DNA from: Promethearchaeota archaeon
GTDB lineage: Archaea; Asgardarchaeota; Lokiarchaeia; Sigyniarchaeales; SOKP01
DNA length: 64,000 nucleotides
NCBI GenBank assembly: GCA_019058445.1
Contig: JAHPZA010000006.1
Location: 1,068,843 to 1,132,842 of the forward strand
Reading direction: 5' to 3'
Within the stretch, counting starts at the first letter, position 1; every line of letters starts with the position of its first letter. Below are positions 7,791 to 17,090 of this stretch, piece by piece. The translations under genes and the position numbers were made by a program. Below the pieces are notes generated by a model. That model was not told the DNA's origin and did not search any database. It worked only from the letters and a program-made list of their open reading frames with translations.

Positions 7791-8564
7791 TTACTTTTCC
7801 TCTTCTTCTGACTCTATAGAGATTTCTTCCACTTCCTCTTCGTCCACTTCATCGATTATTTCTTGAACTTCTTCATCAATTTCCCCTTCTATTACCTCTT
7901 CTTCAACATCCAATCTACTTCGGTTCTTGCCAAGTTTTATCTCAATTTCTTTTTGTACTTTTTTTAACTCGTCCATTTTAATTTCAACACCGTCTCCTGT
8001 TTTAAAATCAGCACGCATAATTTTGACCACTACTCCTAGTACACCGCTTTTTTGAATACATTGAGCTACCCCTTTATCGACAGCTTCTTGGGCAGGTTGT
8101 CCACTTTTTTTCATTGTTCCTGCCCGAAAAATTTGGGTTCTTGCTCTTTGAGAGGTTACCTTACCTGAAACCTTAATCTCAACTCCTTTTGCCCCCGCAT
8201 CCATTACTTTCCTTAAAATATAATATCCTGCTCTTCGATAATGTCTTCCTCGATCTAAACTGTAGGCTAATCTCTCCGCCATTATTTGAGCATCTAAATC
8301 GGGTTGTTCTACTTCTTCCACTTCGATTTGAGGCATTTCTAAACCAAATCGCTGTTCTAGAACATCGGTAATTTCTTGAATCCTTTTTCCACCCTTTCCA
8401 ATAACGAGTCCTGGACGGCTTGTTTTAAGCGTAATCCTAACTCCTAATGGAGTTTTCTGTAAATCAACTCCCGCAAATCCTGCTCTTACTAGTTCTGAGC
8501 GTAAATACTCATTAATTTGCATTAACTTTATTCCTTGTTCAATAAAATGCTTTGATAATGGCAA
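7791..8564 (-). CDS. rps3: Small ribosomal subunit protein uS3 with acidic C-terminal tail
   Basis: Archaeal S3 (257 aa) at the mRNA entry site. A KH domain with the VIGKGGKRIQEITDVLEQRF signature is at residues about 54-73, followed by the S3 C-terminal domain (AYSLDRGRHYRRAGYYILRK, GAKGVEIKVSGKVTSQRART). After the core (about residue 210) a highly acidic tail of roughly 40 residues follows. The start codon is TTG at 8564; MPLSKHFIEQGIKLMQINEY matches archaeal S3 N-termini. L22 lies 53 bp upstream and L29 32 bp downstream. Confidence 0.95.
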   Translation of the reverse strand: MPLSKHFIEQGIKLMQINEYLRSELVRAGFAGVDLQKTPLGVRITLKTSRPGLVIGKGGKRIQEITDVLEQRFGLEMPQIEVEEVEQPDLDAQIMAERLAYSLDRGRHYRRAGYYILRKVMDAGAKGVEIKVSGKVTSQRARTQIFRAGTMKKSGQPAQEAVDKGVAQCIQKSGVLGVVVKIMRADFKTGDGVEIKMDELKKVQKEIEIKLGKNRSRLDVEEEVIEGEIDEEVQEIIDEVDEEEVEEISIESEEEEK

Positions 8565-8617
8565 GTTTTTCTCAATTTCTTTAAATTATTTTAATATTTT
8601 ATAATCATTAATTAAAT

Positions 8618-9097
8618 TTATCCAGGGATTTCATATATTACAAGTTCTACATGTGAAAGATGTTTATATTTTGCTGAAGATCGACCATGCGCACGCTCTA
8701 TATAGCGTTTTATAATCCTTCCTCTATGCGCCGCAGCGTGAATAATTCGACATAAATCCACATCTAAACCTTTATATTCGGCGTTAGATTCTACAGCCGT
8801 AAGGACTTCGTAAATTCTTGCGCAAGTTTTTATAGGATATCTCCCAGCGTACCATTTAAATTCTTTTAAGTCTTTCCTGTGAGCTTGTTTCTTTTTATGA
8901 CGCCTAAACGGAACCGATCGCTTTAATTGAATTACATCTTCTAAAAATGTTTTCGCTTGATAGACTCTCATTCCCTTAATAGTTGCACAGATTTCTCTTG
9001 CATGTTTGGGTTTGATTCGTAAATCTCTTCCAGATGCCTTAGCGATTCTATCTGTATCATATTTTTGTTCTTGAAAACTATAATCCCATGTAGGCAT
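8618..9097 (-). CDS. rpl22: Large ribosomal subunit protein uL22
   Basis: Archaeal L22 (159 aa; eukaryotic L17 family), which lines the exit tunnel. Diagnostic pieces are DLRIKPKHAREICATIKGMR, KRSVPFRRHKKKQAHRKDL and the C-terminal RAHGRSSAKYKHLSHVELVI. A GAGAGATGA motif precedes the ATG at 9097. It lies between S19 and S3, the conserved order. Confidence 0.95.
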   Translation of the reverse strand: MPTWDYSFQEQKYDTDRIAKASGRDLRIKPKHAREICATIKGMRVYQAKTFLEDVIQLKRSVPFRRHKKKQAHRKDLKEFKWYAGRYPIKTCARIYEVLTAVESNAEYKGLDVDLCRIIHAAAHRGRIIKRYIERAHGRSSAKYKHLSHVELVIYEIPG

Positions 9098-9130
9098 AAA
9101 TGTTCATCTCTCTTAATAGTATAATTATTA

Positions 9131-9637
9131 TCATTTTAATGGAACATATTTAGAACTTCTAGTGGCTCCAATTCCGGGCGAACCATGTTGTACATGCTTT
9201 CGAGTTAAGGAAAATTCTCCTAAATAATGACCAATCATTTCAGGTTTTATATCAACAGTTTCGAACTTTAATCCGTTATATACTCCGATTTTTAATCCCA
9301 CCATTTCTGGAAAAATGATCATATCTCTCACATGAGTTCGGGTGAGGAGATCTTTTCCTCTTTTTTTTGCTCGATATGCTCTTCTTAATCGTTCTAGTAG
9401 TTTTTTTTGGCGAGGTGGAAGACCACGTTTGAGGGAACGCCTAGCTCTTGCGGGAAGTAATTGAATAAATTGATCCATGTTCATTTTTTTCAGCTCGTCT
9501 AGCGTAAAGCCTCGATAATGAAATCTAAGACGGTCTAACTCTGCTTCTGTATCTAATTCATCTTCTTCTTCTTCAGAGATTTCTTCTTCTTCCAATTCCT
9601 CTGATTCTTCTCCATCAAATTCTTCATTAGGAGCCAT
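9131..9637 (-). CDS. rps19: Small ribosomal subunit protein uS19 with acidic N-terminal extension
   Basis: Archaeal S19 (168 aa; eukaryotic S15 family). The conserved part starts at about residue 38 ([20 protein letters not shown]) and includes [39 protein letters not shown] and the C-terminal [20 protein letters not shown]. About 35 residues before this are strongly acidic, an extension I do not recognise as usual for archaeal S19. It is the first gene of the visible ribosomal operon; L2, L23, L4 and L3, which precede S19 in many archaea, are replaced here by an intergenic region and unrelated genes. Confidence 0.95.
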   Translation of the reverse strand: MAPNEEFDGEESEELEEEEISEEEEDELDTEAELDRLRFHYRGFTLDELKKMNMDQFIQLLPARARRSLKRGLPPRQKKLLERLRRAYRAKKRGKDLLTRTHVRDMIIFPEMVGLKIGVYNGLKFETVDIKPEMIGHYLGEFSLTRKHVQHGSPGIGATRSSKYVPLK

Positions 9638-9672
9638 TTTTCATCAATCTACTTGTTCCTTTTATTAAAATC

Positions 9673-9692
9673 CGTATATAATTTATAGTTTA
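9673..9692 (-). promoter_or_regulatory. Candidate promoter (TATA-like) of the ribosomal operon
   Basis: On the minus strand the sequence CTATAAATTATATACGG lies about 40-55 bp upstream of the S19 start. It resembles an archaeal TATA box and is correctly placed for a short-leader transcript of the ribosomal operon. The surrounding DNA is very AT-rich, so chance TATA-like matches are common. No mapped transcript start supports it. Confidence 0.35.
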
Positions 9693-9869
9693 ATTATTAC
9701 GTGTAAGGTTTTTAGTATTGCTTAATTTTTTAACTTTATTAAATAGAGTTATAAATTTACAAAGAACGTAAGTAAAAAGCATAAAATTTAAAAAGGAATA
9801 AGTTAAGTTTGAAAGAAACGCAATTTTTATCGTTTATTTTGGCTATCTTCATTTGAAAGAGCTTTTCAC

Positions 9870-10541
9870 TCAAGTATAGTTATTGGGATTAAACACCCTT
9901 TTAATATCTTCCTCGTCAAAATATCCACTCCATTGCTCCTTTAAAATTACAAATTTGTCTACATTTGGGTTAATTACAGAATGAAAAGTATTAATAGGAA
10001 TTTCAAACTTGGAATTATTCTCTACAAAATAGTGAACTATATCACCATTAATTATTATCGGTTTTCCTTCAAGAATTTCCCAGAATTCGTTTCTATGGTT
10101 ATGTGTTTGAAGTGAAATACCTAATTGGGGTCTCACAAAAATAATATTATAATCTTTATACGTAAATTTAAAGCTATACCACTTTGGTAATATATCGATA
10201 TAATCTTCGGGAACTTGATATATTTGTTTTAAATAATCAGGAGTATAATTTTTTTTTTCTACTTTTTCAAATTTATATGGATCATAGATAATTTCATGAT
10301 TCGAAATATCTAAACTGTACCTTACTTCAACCGTTTCATTGCTGTTGTTTATGAGCATATAATAGTCATTTGGTTGTATAATTATTCCCGCTGAGAATAG
10401 ATCAGTTGTCATCAGTTTCTTGCCATTGATTACAAATAGATCAGGGGATCTAGTGTGATTAATGGATAATTGCAATTCTAATGAACCATTTTTTCGCAGA
10501 CAAGTTCCTCGTTTGCTAAAAATTGCTTCTTTTCGCTTCAT
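9870..10541 (-). CDS. Cupin-domain protein, mannose-6-phosphate isomerase-like
   Basis: 223 aa. The C-terminal half has a cupin barrel: LGISLQTHNHRNEFWEILEG (residues about 142-161) carries the His-x-His and Glu of the metal site and resembles the C-terminal domain of type II phosphomannose isomerases, followed by a later His in IPINTFHSVINPN. The N-terminal half shows beta-rich sequence without a motif I recognise. Its ATG overlaps the ribokinase stop as ATGA, so both are one operon with the GNAT gene. A sugar-related role is inferred from the cupin type and the kinase neighbour; the substrate is unknown. Confidence 0.7.
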   Translation of the reverse strand: MKRKEAIFSKRGTCLRKNGSLELQLSINHTRSPDLFVINGKKLMTTDLFSAGIIIQPNDYYMLINNSNETVEVRYSLDISNHEIIYDPYKFEKVEKKNYTPDYLKQIYQVPEDYIDILPKWYSFKFTYKDYNIIFVRPQLGISLQTHNHRNEFWEILEGKPIIINGDIVHYFVENNSKFEIPINTFHSVINPNVDKFVILKEQWSGYFDEEDIKRVFNPNNYT

Positions 10542-11530
10542 GATAATTTTTTTACCCTTAACTTCTGATTTATTTTTTTAAATTGTTCTTCAATTTCTTC
10601 GGCAAAGGGCATTGAAGCCTGGGCTCCTTTTCGAGTCACAGCTATGGAAGCAGCCGCAGTAGCATATTTAACCGCATTTATGATGGATTCACCATTACTT
10701 AATTTACTAGCTAAAACACCATTGAAACAATCCCCCGCTCCTACTGTATCTATAGCCTTTACCTTGACTGCGGGTACTCCAATGACCTCTTCATTTTCTC
10801 TGTCATAAATAAGACAGCCCTCACTACCTAATGTAGTAATAACGAAGTTTATTCCTAACTCTGCGATAGCTTTCGAAGTTTGGATGATTTTGTTTTTCCC
10901 GTCAGATTTTACTTCGGGGAGATTTAAGAGGGTATACAGACGAATTAATTCACCTTCATTTGGAATTAATATATCAATATTTTTTAAAACATTTACAGGA
11001 ATAGCTTTTAAGGGTGCGGGATTTAGAATTTTAATTACATCGCCTTCGGAAGCAATTCTAAGTAGTTCCTCAATTGTATCAATCGGAATTTCCATCTGCA
11101 CCACTAAAGAAGATGCATTTTTGATAATATCAGCATATTTGATTATATCTGATTTGTCTAAATGAAAATTAGCCCCAGGTGCTACACTTATCATGTTTTC
11201 ACCGCTTTCATCAATCATAATAAATGCAACTCCGCTGGCGTGTTGAGAATCCCTAATTATATAACTTATATCGATACCTTCTGAACTTAATTGAGAGATC
11301 ATCTGCTCTCCAAATGCATCGGTTCCGATTTTTCCTATAAAAACAGTATTCGCACCCGAGCGCGTTGAAGCAACCGCTTGGTTTGCTCCTTTGCCACCCA
11401 AAAATTGCTGAAAGGTTCCACCGGTAACCGTCTCTCCTGGTTTAGGGAGCCTTTGGGAATAGATATTTAAGTCCATATTACTAGATCCGATAATTAGAAC
11501 ATATTTTTGGTTATTCTCCTTTTTACTCAT
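10538..11530 (-). CDS. rbsK: Ribokinase-like PfkB-family sugar kinase
   Basis: PfkB carbohydrate kinase of about 330 aa. The N-terminal signature is SSNMDLNIYSQRLPKPGET with the substrate-binding FLGGKGANQAVA; the C-terminal ATP/anion-hole signature is DTVGAGDCFNG with the catalytic Asp. These fit ribokinase better than fructokinase or adenosine kinase, so ATP-dependent phosphorylation of ribose is likely, but another sugar or nucleoside cannot be excluded. The frame is open to a TTG at 11566 that overlaps the GNAT gene; the ATG at 11530 preceded by GGTAAG is preferred. It is followed by the cupin gene with ATGA overlap. Confidence 0.85.
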   Translation of the reverse strand: MSKKENNQKYVLIIGSSNMDLNIYSQRLPKPGETVTGGTFQQFLGGKGANQAVASTRSGANTVFIGKIGTDAFGEQMISQLSSEGIDISYIIRDSQHASGVAFIMIDESGENMISVAPGANFHLDKSDIIKYADIIKNASSLVVQMEIPIDTIEELLRIASEGDVIKILNPAPLKAIPVNVLKNIDILIPNEGELIRLYTLLNLPEVKSDGKNKIIQTSKAIAELGINFVITTLGSEGCLIYDRENEEVIGVPAVKVKAIDTVGAGDCFNGVLASKLSNGESIINAVKYATAAASIAVTRKGAQASMPFAEEIEEQFKKINQKLRVKKLS

Positions 11531-11555
11531 AATATTCTTACCTTGAGTTATTTTT

Positions 11556-12008
11556 TTAATTTTCAAATTCTATTCCTAATAATACATATTCTTCATTAAA
11601 ACCAGCCTTTATATAGAAATTTTGAGCTCTAACATTTGATACTTCTGTTCCAACCTCAATCTCATCCATTCCCCTCGTTTTTGCTAATTGGATCGCTTGT
11701 TTAATCAAACTTTTACCAATTCCTTTATTTCTGTGACTTTCAGCTACAATTAATTCATTTATTAAAGCAGTGCCTCCTTTATGAAGAAAAGTTTTATAAA
11801 ACACCATAGAGATAAATCCAACCATTTTATTTTCTTCTAAAGCAACATAATTTGTATAAATTTCGGGATACTTACTAACACCTGTATATGTAGAATTTAT
11901 AATTTTTTCATTAATTTCATGTTTATGTTCTAATGCGTTATGTAAGTCGTCTAACAGATTTCTCAATGATGGTAAATCTTCCTTTCTAAGATCCCTTAGT
12001 GTTATCAT
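11556..12008 (-). CDS. GNAT-family N-acetyltransferase
   Basis: 150 aa with a complete GNAT fold. The acetyl-CoA-binding motif A is visible as LIVAESHRNKGIGKSLIKQA (residues about 88-107, with the R/Q-x-x-G-x-G/A type loop NKGIGK), followed by TEVSNVRAQNFYIKAGF, the usual end of the domain. The substrate is unknown. It is the first gene of a three-gene unit with ribokinase and cupin. Confidence 0.85.
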   Translation of the reverse strand: MITLRDLRKEDLPSLRNLLDDLHNALEHKHEINEKIINSTYTGVSKYPEIYTNYVALEENKMVGFISMVFYKTFLHKGGTALINELIVAESHRNKGIGKSLIKQAIQLAKTRGMDEIEVGTEVSNVRAQNFYIKAGFNEEYVLLGIEFEN

Positions 12009-12194
12009 ATAAGTTTACCTTTTCTCATAATTTTGTAATGGTCTAAGAATACGAAATCGCTAATATTATTTATACATATTATTGAATTTCATAATAATTT
12101 ATTCTTAAAAGTTCATATTTATGAGATTGAATGGTTATAAGGGAAAAAAAGGGAAAATAAGAAAAAAAATTAATAATTTATATTAGGAAATCTT

Positions 12195-12548
12195 CTAATC
12201 GTTTTCAGCAGCTTCTTCAGCAGCCAATTCTTCCTCAAGTTCTTCTAGCGGCACAGGCGCAGGAGTAGTGAGCATACTATACCCGATCCATATGGCTATA
12301 ATGCTAATTAAAATTACAAGCAACCAAAGAGGTAAAACTACAAACAATCTCCAGTTGAAAATATCAATTCCACCAAATAAACCGGTGATAAATCCAACTT
12401 CGAAACCTCCAGTCTTACCGCCTAAAGTTTCCATATATAAATCGACTACTGAACCTAAGGTATAGACGATAGCGATTATAACGCCAACTATCATAATCAA
12501 GAAGCCAATTATCTTATCTTTTGCGATATAGATCACCTTTTTGAACAA
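12195..12548 (-). CDS. Small two-TM membrane protein, unknown function
   Basis: 117 aa with two hydrophobic segments: residues about 13-36 (IIGFLIMIVGVIIAIVYTLG) and about 70-92 (LFVVLPLWLLVILISIIAIW). A Gly-rich loop lies between them and the C-terminal tail is acidic and Ala/Glu-rich (EELEEELAAEEAAEND). The first codon is TTG; a GTG 4 codons later is an alternative. I do not recognise a family. It stands alone between the GNAT operon and the lipase gene. Confidence 0.6.
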   Translation of the reverse strand: MFKKVIYIAKDKIIGFLIMIVGVIIAIVYTLGSVVDLYMETLGGKTGGFEVGFITGLFGGIDIFNWRLFVVLPLWLLVILISIIAIWIGYSMLTTPAPVPLEELEEELAAEEAAEND

Positions 12549-12747
12549 TATATTTTTAGTTTTTGATTATTTTTTATGTTTTATTAGATTAATGCTATTT
12601 TTTTTGTAGCACTTATATTAAAATTTAAAATATGTTAAAATTAAAACCATTTCATTTTCACTAGATAACTTGGTAATAAAAATCAAAATTAGTGATTAAA
12701 AACATTGATTAGAATCTAATTCTTTAAAAGAATTAAAAAAATATTAG

Positions 12748-13674
12748 TTAAAGATGTGTATTTAACCAATCAATTACATCGTTAAATACTTCATCTCTAT
12801 TAATTTCATTAAAAACTTCATGACGGGCGCCCTCGTAAAATTTATATGTGACATCTTTAATGCCATAGGTTTTATAACGCTCAACCAATTTTAAAAGATT
12901 TTTGGTCATTTCATTTGAGGGATCATCAGAGCCAGAGATTAAGTAAATCGGTAATTCTAGGGGTATCTTTCGCTCATTTTCTTCTTTCCAAATTTTTATT
13001 AATCCTGATATTAATTCATCAAAAAGACTTGATGTCGAGATAAACCCGCAGTAAGGATCTTTTACATATTTATTCACTTCGTCTTGGTCGCGACTAAGCC
13101 ATTGAAATTTTGTCGGTGCTGGCTCATAGGGCTTATTAAATGTACCAAATGTTAACTGATCAAGTTTCTCATTACGTTTCATGGGACCGAATTTTTTAAT
13201 TTCTTTTTCTATTATAGTTTTTCCTAACTTAAGAAGGGTTTCGTCCATATAACCATTTGTTCCGCTAAGAATTACTCCTTTTAACTCATTTCCCCATTGT
13301 TGGATATAATCTTGAGCCATTAACGATCCCCAACTATGTCCAAGAAAGAAAATTGAAAGATTTGGATGTTCTTTTTTGATAAGATCGGTTAAGACTTTTT
13401 GAGCCCTCACTGTACTCTCCCATCCTCCGGGACCAAGATATCCCGTATTTTCTAAGTTTCCAGCTGTTTTCCCATGTCCTCTATGATCATCAGCATAACA
13501 AATATAACCCGCTGAGGTTAATGCTTCTGCCACTCTTTCATATCTAGCCGCATGTTCGGCCAATCCATGCGAAATTTGTATAGCAGCTTTGATTGGATCT
13601 GAGTCCGGAGCCCATTTGTAGACGAAAATTTCGATTCCATCTTGATCTTTATAGGTAAATGTCATAATTTTCAT
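12748..13674 (-). CDS. Alpha/beta hydrolase, monoacylglycerol lipase-like
   Basis: 308 aa alpha/beta hydrolase. Visible are the oxyanion-side ISHGLAEHAARYERVAEAL (residues about 33-51), DDHRGHG, the nucleophile elbow FLGHSWGS with the catalytic Ser, a late Asp in YLISGSDDPSNEM, and the catalytic His in GARHEVFNE. These match the monoacylglycerol lipase/lysophospholipase group (Hydrolase_4). There is no signal peptide, so it probably acts in the cytoplasm on glycerol or phospholipid esters; the physiological substrate is unknown. It is monocistronic. Confidence 0.8.
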   Translation of the reverse strand: MKIMTFTYKDQDGIEIFVYKWAPDSDPIKAAIQISHGLAEHAARYERVAEALTSAGYICYADDHRGHGKTAGNLENTGYLGPGGWESTVRAQKVLTDLIKKEHPNLSIFFLGHSWGSLMAQDYIQQWGNELKGVILSGTNGYMDETLLKLGKTIIEKEIKKFGPMKRNEKLDQLTFGTFNKPYEPAPTKFQWLSRDQDEVNKYVKDPYCGFISTSSLFDELISGLIKIWKEENERKIPLELPIYLISGSDDPSNEMTKNLLKLVERYKTYGIKDVTYKFYEGARHEVFNEINRDEVFNDVIDWLNTHL

Positions 13675-13957
13675 AACATATTAGAATTTAGAGAGATTAT
13701 AAAAATTTTCTTAATTAGAATCAAATTTTTACTTTTATATTATGTTTCTTTTCCTTAATATTCAAGATTTTTTTTACTAAAGAGTATTAAAACATTTGCG
13801 TTATTTTTAGAAATAAGACACATAAGGGATCTTTTTTGGAATAAAAAAGAAGTTTTTATTTTTTCTATAATTTTTTAAAAATAGAATATTTAAAATTATT
13901 ATATATTCTTAAATTCAGTAAATAATTATTAAAAAAACAAAAAAGAGATAAATTATC

Positions 13958-14155
13958 ATGTCATTTGGAATCGAAATCGATATGGATGCGTGCACTGGCT
14001 GTGGCACTTGCTACGAAGTATGTCCAAGCGAATGCTTTGATGAGCCAGAGGGTGGAAAGGTCAAAATTAATGAAGATAACAGGCCTGATTGCGTAGGATG
14101 TAGAGCATGCGAGACGCAATGCCCCGAAGAGGCAATTACCATAATAGAAGAGTAA
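13958..14155 (+). CDS. Ferredoxin, 2[4Fe-4S]
   Basis: 65 aa. Two four-cysteine motifs are present: CTGCGTCYEVCP (residues about 12-23) and CVGCRACETQCP, each C-x2-C-x2-C-x3-C-P, for two [4Fe-4S] clusters. The protein is a small acidic soluble electron carrier. A GAGATAA motif precedes the ATG. It is not linked to a specific redox enzyme; the neighbours are a lipase and M20 peptidases on the opposite strand. 283 bp of AT-rich DNA upstream show no other gene. Confidence 0.93.
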   Translation: MSFGIEIDMDACTGCGTCYEVCPSECFDEPEGGKVKINEDNRPDCVGCRACETQCPEEAITIIEE

Positions 14156-14313
14156 ATATCGCTGAGCTCCTTATAGAATATTTAACCAATCTTAGAAGAA
14201 GTAATTTTATAATACTTTTTTTTATTTTTAATTTGCCTTCTAATATTAAAATATATTTCATTTTGAAATTTAAAATAATAAAATTGAAAAAATTTAACTA
14301 AATTATTAATATT

Positions 14314-15591
14314 CTACAAATCAGCACATAAGAACAAAATAATCTCTTTAATATATGTTAGAACATCCTTGAACTTAATAGTTTCATTGATCCCATGAGC
14401 ATTTGAAACGACACTACTATTTCCGTGAATAAGTACATCATACTTTGTCAAGAAGCCCATATCAGTTGAACCGGAGGATCCAACAACAGCAATCTCATCT
14501 TCAGGAAGACCTTGAACTAAACTCATAACTTTCTTTATTCTCAAATTAGCCAGTGAGTTCGGATCATTTTTAAAAGCAGGGTAATCATACTTAATCGTAA
14601 TTTTAACATCTAAAGCTTTGCTTTTAGCTTTACCTCTGTTAACGGCATCTTCTATCTCTTGAATTACCTCTTCATATTTCTCATCTGGTATATATCGACG
14701 GTTTATTGTTAATGTACAGATGTCTGGAACAATATTTTCTTTTTCCCCAGAACGTATTATATCGAGGTTAAACATCGGACTCATATTCATTCTTTCACCC
14801 CTATCAGAAGGTTTTACTCCCGGAATGTCAGCACTTTCGCGTTCCTCAACTTCTTTTTTCAATTCCATTAATTCTACCATAATTGGAACCATTTCTTCTA
14901 AAGCATTTATTCCCATGAAATTCATTCCTGAATGACAGCTTCTACCGATGGTTTCAATAATAATATTTACTGCTCCAGCAGCTCCAACTGGTATTATGGG
15001 ATTAATAACACCCTCCATACAAAACACAATATCTTTTACATATCCTTGCTCCTCTAGATATCGAACTCCAGGATAAGTGCCAATTTCTTCGTCAGTACAA
15101 TTCATAACCCTAATATTATATTTTGGGGTAAGCTTTAATTTATCCATTATTTGGAGTGCTAAAATCAGACATACCATGGCACCTTTCATATCGGAGGTTC
15201 CTCGTCCGTAAATTTTACCACTTTTAATCATGGTTGCTTGAAAAGGAGGAAAGCGCCATCTTTTTTCTCCATCATTGGGTGCTGGTACGACATCCATGTG
15301 GCCATAAAAGCAAACGTAATTTTTTTGGCCATAATCTTTCGTTGCCACCAAATTTACACGAGGCCCTTCAAGAGGATAGGGTATTTGTTTTACCAGCTCT
15401 TCAGGCATAATAATTTCTTCTAAATCATATCCCAATTCCTTAAAATAGGGAGAGATAAGATCTACGTACTCTCGATATGTATTGCCCGGGGGGACCGTGG
15501 TGTCAACCACAATAACCTTCTCCATGAGATCCATAACTCGCTCTCTCCCTATATTATCAACTTCTTCATAAATTTTCTCTAAATCTTCCAT
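14314..15591 (-). CDS. M20 family metallopeptidase/deacylase (ArgE/DapE type), copy 1
   Basis: 425 aa M20 dizinc hydrolase. Metal and catalytic motifs are in order: CFYGHMDVVPAP (H and catalytic D), GRGTSDMKGAMVCLILAL (bridging D), CTDEEIGTYPGVRYL (catalytic E and metal E), and a late His in SNAHGINETIK. A dimerisation-type insert lies between, with GRSCHSGMNFMGINALEEM. The family includes acetylornithine deacetylase, succinyl-diaminopimelate desuccinylase and aminoacylases; the substrate cannot be told from sequence. A close paralogue lies directly upstream (15708-16997), most likely a tandem duplication. Confidence 0.85.
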   Translation of the reverse strand: MEDLEKIYEEVDNIGRERVMDLMEKVIVVDTTVPPGNTYREYVDLISPYFKELGYDLEEIIMPEELVKQIPYPLEGPRVNLVATKDYGQKNYVCFYGHMDVVPAPNDGEKRWRFPPFQATMIKSGKIYGRGTSDMKGAMVCLILALQIMDKLKLTPKYNIRVMNCTDEEIGTYPGVRYLEEQGYVKDIVFCMEGVINPIIPVGAAGAVNIIIETIGRSCHSGMNFMGINALEEMVPIMVELMELKKEVEERESADIPGVKPSDRGERMNMSPMFNLDIIRSGEKENIVPDICTLTINRRYIPDEKYEEVIQEIEDAVNRGKAKSKALDVKITIKYDYPAFKNDPNSLANLRIKKVMSLVQGLPEDEIAVVGSSGSTDMGFLTKYDVLIHGNSSVVSNAHGINETIKFKDVLTYIKEIILFLCADL

Positions 15592-15707
15592 TATATAATA
15601 ACCATTTTTGAAGTTTATTAACTGAAAAAATTTATTGTAAGATATAAGATATTCGCTAAATGATTAATCATAAAAAAAGGAAATAAAAAAGATGGTTATT
15701 AAAGAAT

Positions 15708-16997
15708 TTAGAGGTCTGCGCACAGAAATATGATAAGTTCTTTTATGTATGTTTTTATGTCTTTCAATTTAACAGTCTCATTTACACCGTGAGCGTTGGA
15801 TCCAAGAGTCGCTATACCGTGTATGATAATATCATCAATATTTAAGATTTCAGATACATAGCTCATATCTAATGATCCCGCCATTCCTAACATTTCAATT
15901 TCATCTTCTGGTATTTTTTGCACAATGGACATGACTTTTTTAATTCTTTTAATTGGAGCAGTGTTTGGATTAACTCTTAAGGCGGGGTACATATAATTAA
16001 AAGTTGTTTTAACTTCAATTGCTTTACTTTTAGTTTTTCCTCTTTCAATAGCATCTAAAATTTCCTGTTTCACATCATCATAGTTTTCATCTGGTATGAT
16101 TCGTCTGTTGATTGTCAATACACACGAGTCAGGGACAATGTTCGATTTTTCTCCAGATCTAATAATATCTAAATTAAACATAGGGCTCATGTTGAAACTA
16201 TCTTGTGAACCCGGTCTTGGAAGTCCTAAAATATCCTTACTCTGACGAGCCTCAACTTCTTTTTTCAATTCCATCAACTCATTTAAAATTGGAATCATTT
16301 CTTCAAGGGCATTTATTCCGAGAAAATTCATTCCAGAATGACAGCTTTTTCCAATAGTTTCAACGATTACATCTAGTGATCCTGCAGCACCTGTAGGTAC
16401 GAATGGATTAATAGCAAGTTCCATGCAAAAGATTATATCTTTCAAATACCCTTTTTCGGCCAGATAGCGTACTCCAGGATAATAACCTACTTCCTCATCA
16501 GTACAATTAACTATCCTAATATTATATTTTGGAGTAAGTTTTAATTTCTCCATTATTCGAAGCGCTAATATCAAACATACCATTGCACCTTTCATATCAG
16601 AGGTACCGCGCCCGTAAATTTTTCCGCTTTTAATCATTGTAGCTTCAAAAGGGGGGAAGCGCCATTTATCTTTACCATCCATGGGAGCAGGAACCACATC
16701 CATATGTCCGTAGAAAGTAACATATCTTTCTGAATCATAATCTTTTGTTGCCACCAGATTTATGCGAGGGCCATCTAAAGGGAGAGGGATTTCTTTAACT
16801 ACTTCTTCTGGAACAAGTACCTCCTCTAAAGAATAGCCTAGTTCCTTAAAAAAAGGAGATATAGTATCAACATATTCCCGATAAGTATTAGCTGGGGGAA
16901 TTGAAGTATCAATACTTATAAGAGCTTTCATCAGATTCATAAGCTCTTCACGATCTAAATTATCTACAGCATCGAAAATCTCATCTAAATTTAGCAT
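15708..16997 (-). CDS. M20 family metallopeptidase/deacylase (ArgE/DapE type), copy 2
   Basis: 429 aa, closely similar along its whole length to the gene just downstream: same motifs TFYGHMDVVPAP, GRGTSDMKGAMVCLILAL, CTDEEVGYYPGVRYL and SNAHGVNETVKLKDI, and the same end (LIIFLCADL). Differences cluster in the C-terminal third and in the metal-ligand stretch (CMELAINP here, CMEGVINP in copy 1), so the two may differ in substrate. The 116-bp gap between the copies suggests either one transcript or separate promoters. The exact substrate is unknown. Confidence 0.85.
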   Translation of the reverse strand: MLNLDEIFDAVDNLDREELMNLMKALISIDTSIPPANTYREYVDTISPFFKELGYSLEEVLVPEEVVKEIPLPLDGPRINLVATKDYDSERYVTFYGHMDVVPAPMDGKDKWRFPPFEATMIKSGKIYGRGTSDMKGAMVCLILALRIMEKLKLTPKYNIRIVNCTDEEVGYYPGVRYLAEKGYLKDIIFCMELAINPFVPTGAAGSLDVIVETIGKSCHSGMNFLGINALEEMIPILNELMELKKEVEARQSKDILGLPRPGSQDSFNMSPMFNLDIIRSGEKSNIVPDSCVLTINRRIIPDENYDDVKQEILDAIERGKTKSKAIEVKTTFNYMYPALRVNPNTAPIKRIKKVMSIVQKIPEDEIEMLGMAGSLDMSYVSEILNIDDIIIHGIATLGSNAHGVNETVKLKDIKTYIKELIIFLCADL

Positions 16998-17090
16998 AAT
17001 AATTAACTCCAGTTTTAAAAAATTTGAGTTATAATTTGTATGATATATAAAATTTTACATGATTAAAAAGAAGTTATAAAGTTTAAAAAG

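Noticed and set aside
14107..14301. 64-codon frame overlapping the end of the ferredoxin gene
   Set aside because: It lies mostly out of frame within ferredoxin; the translated sequence is hydrophobic and A/T-driven with no motif.
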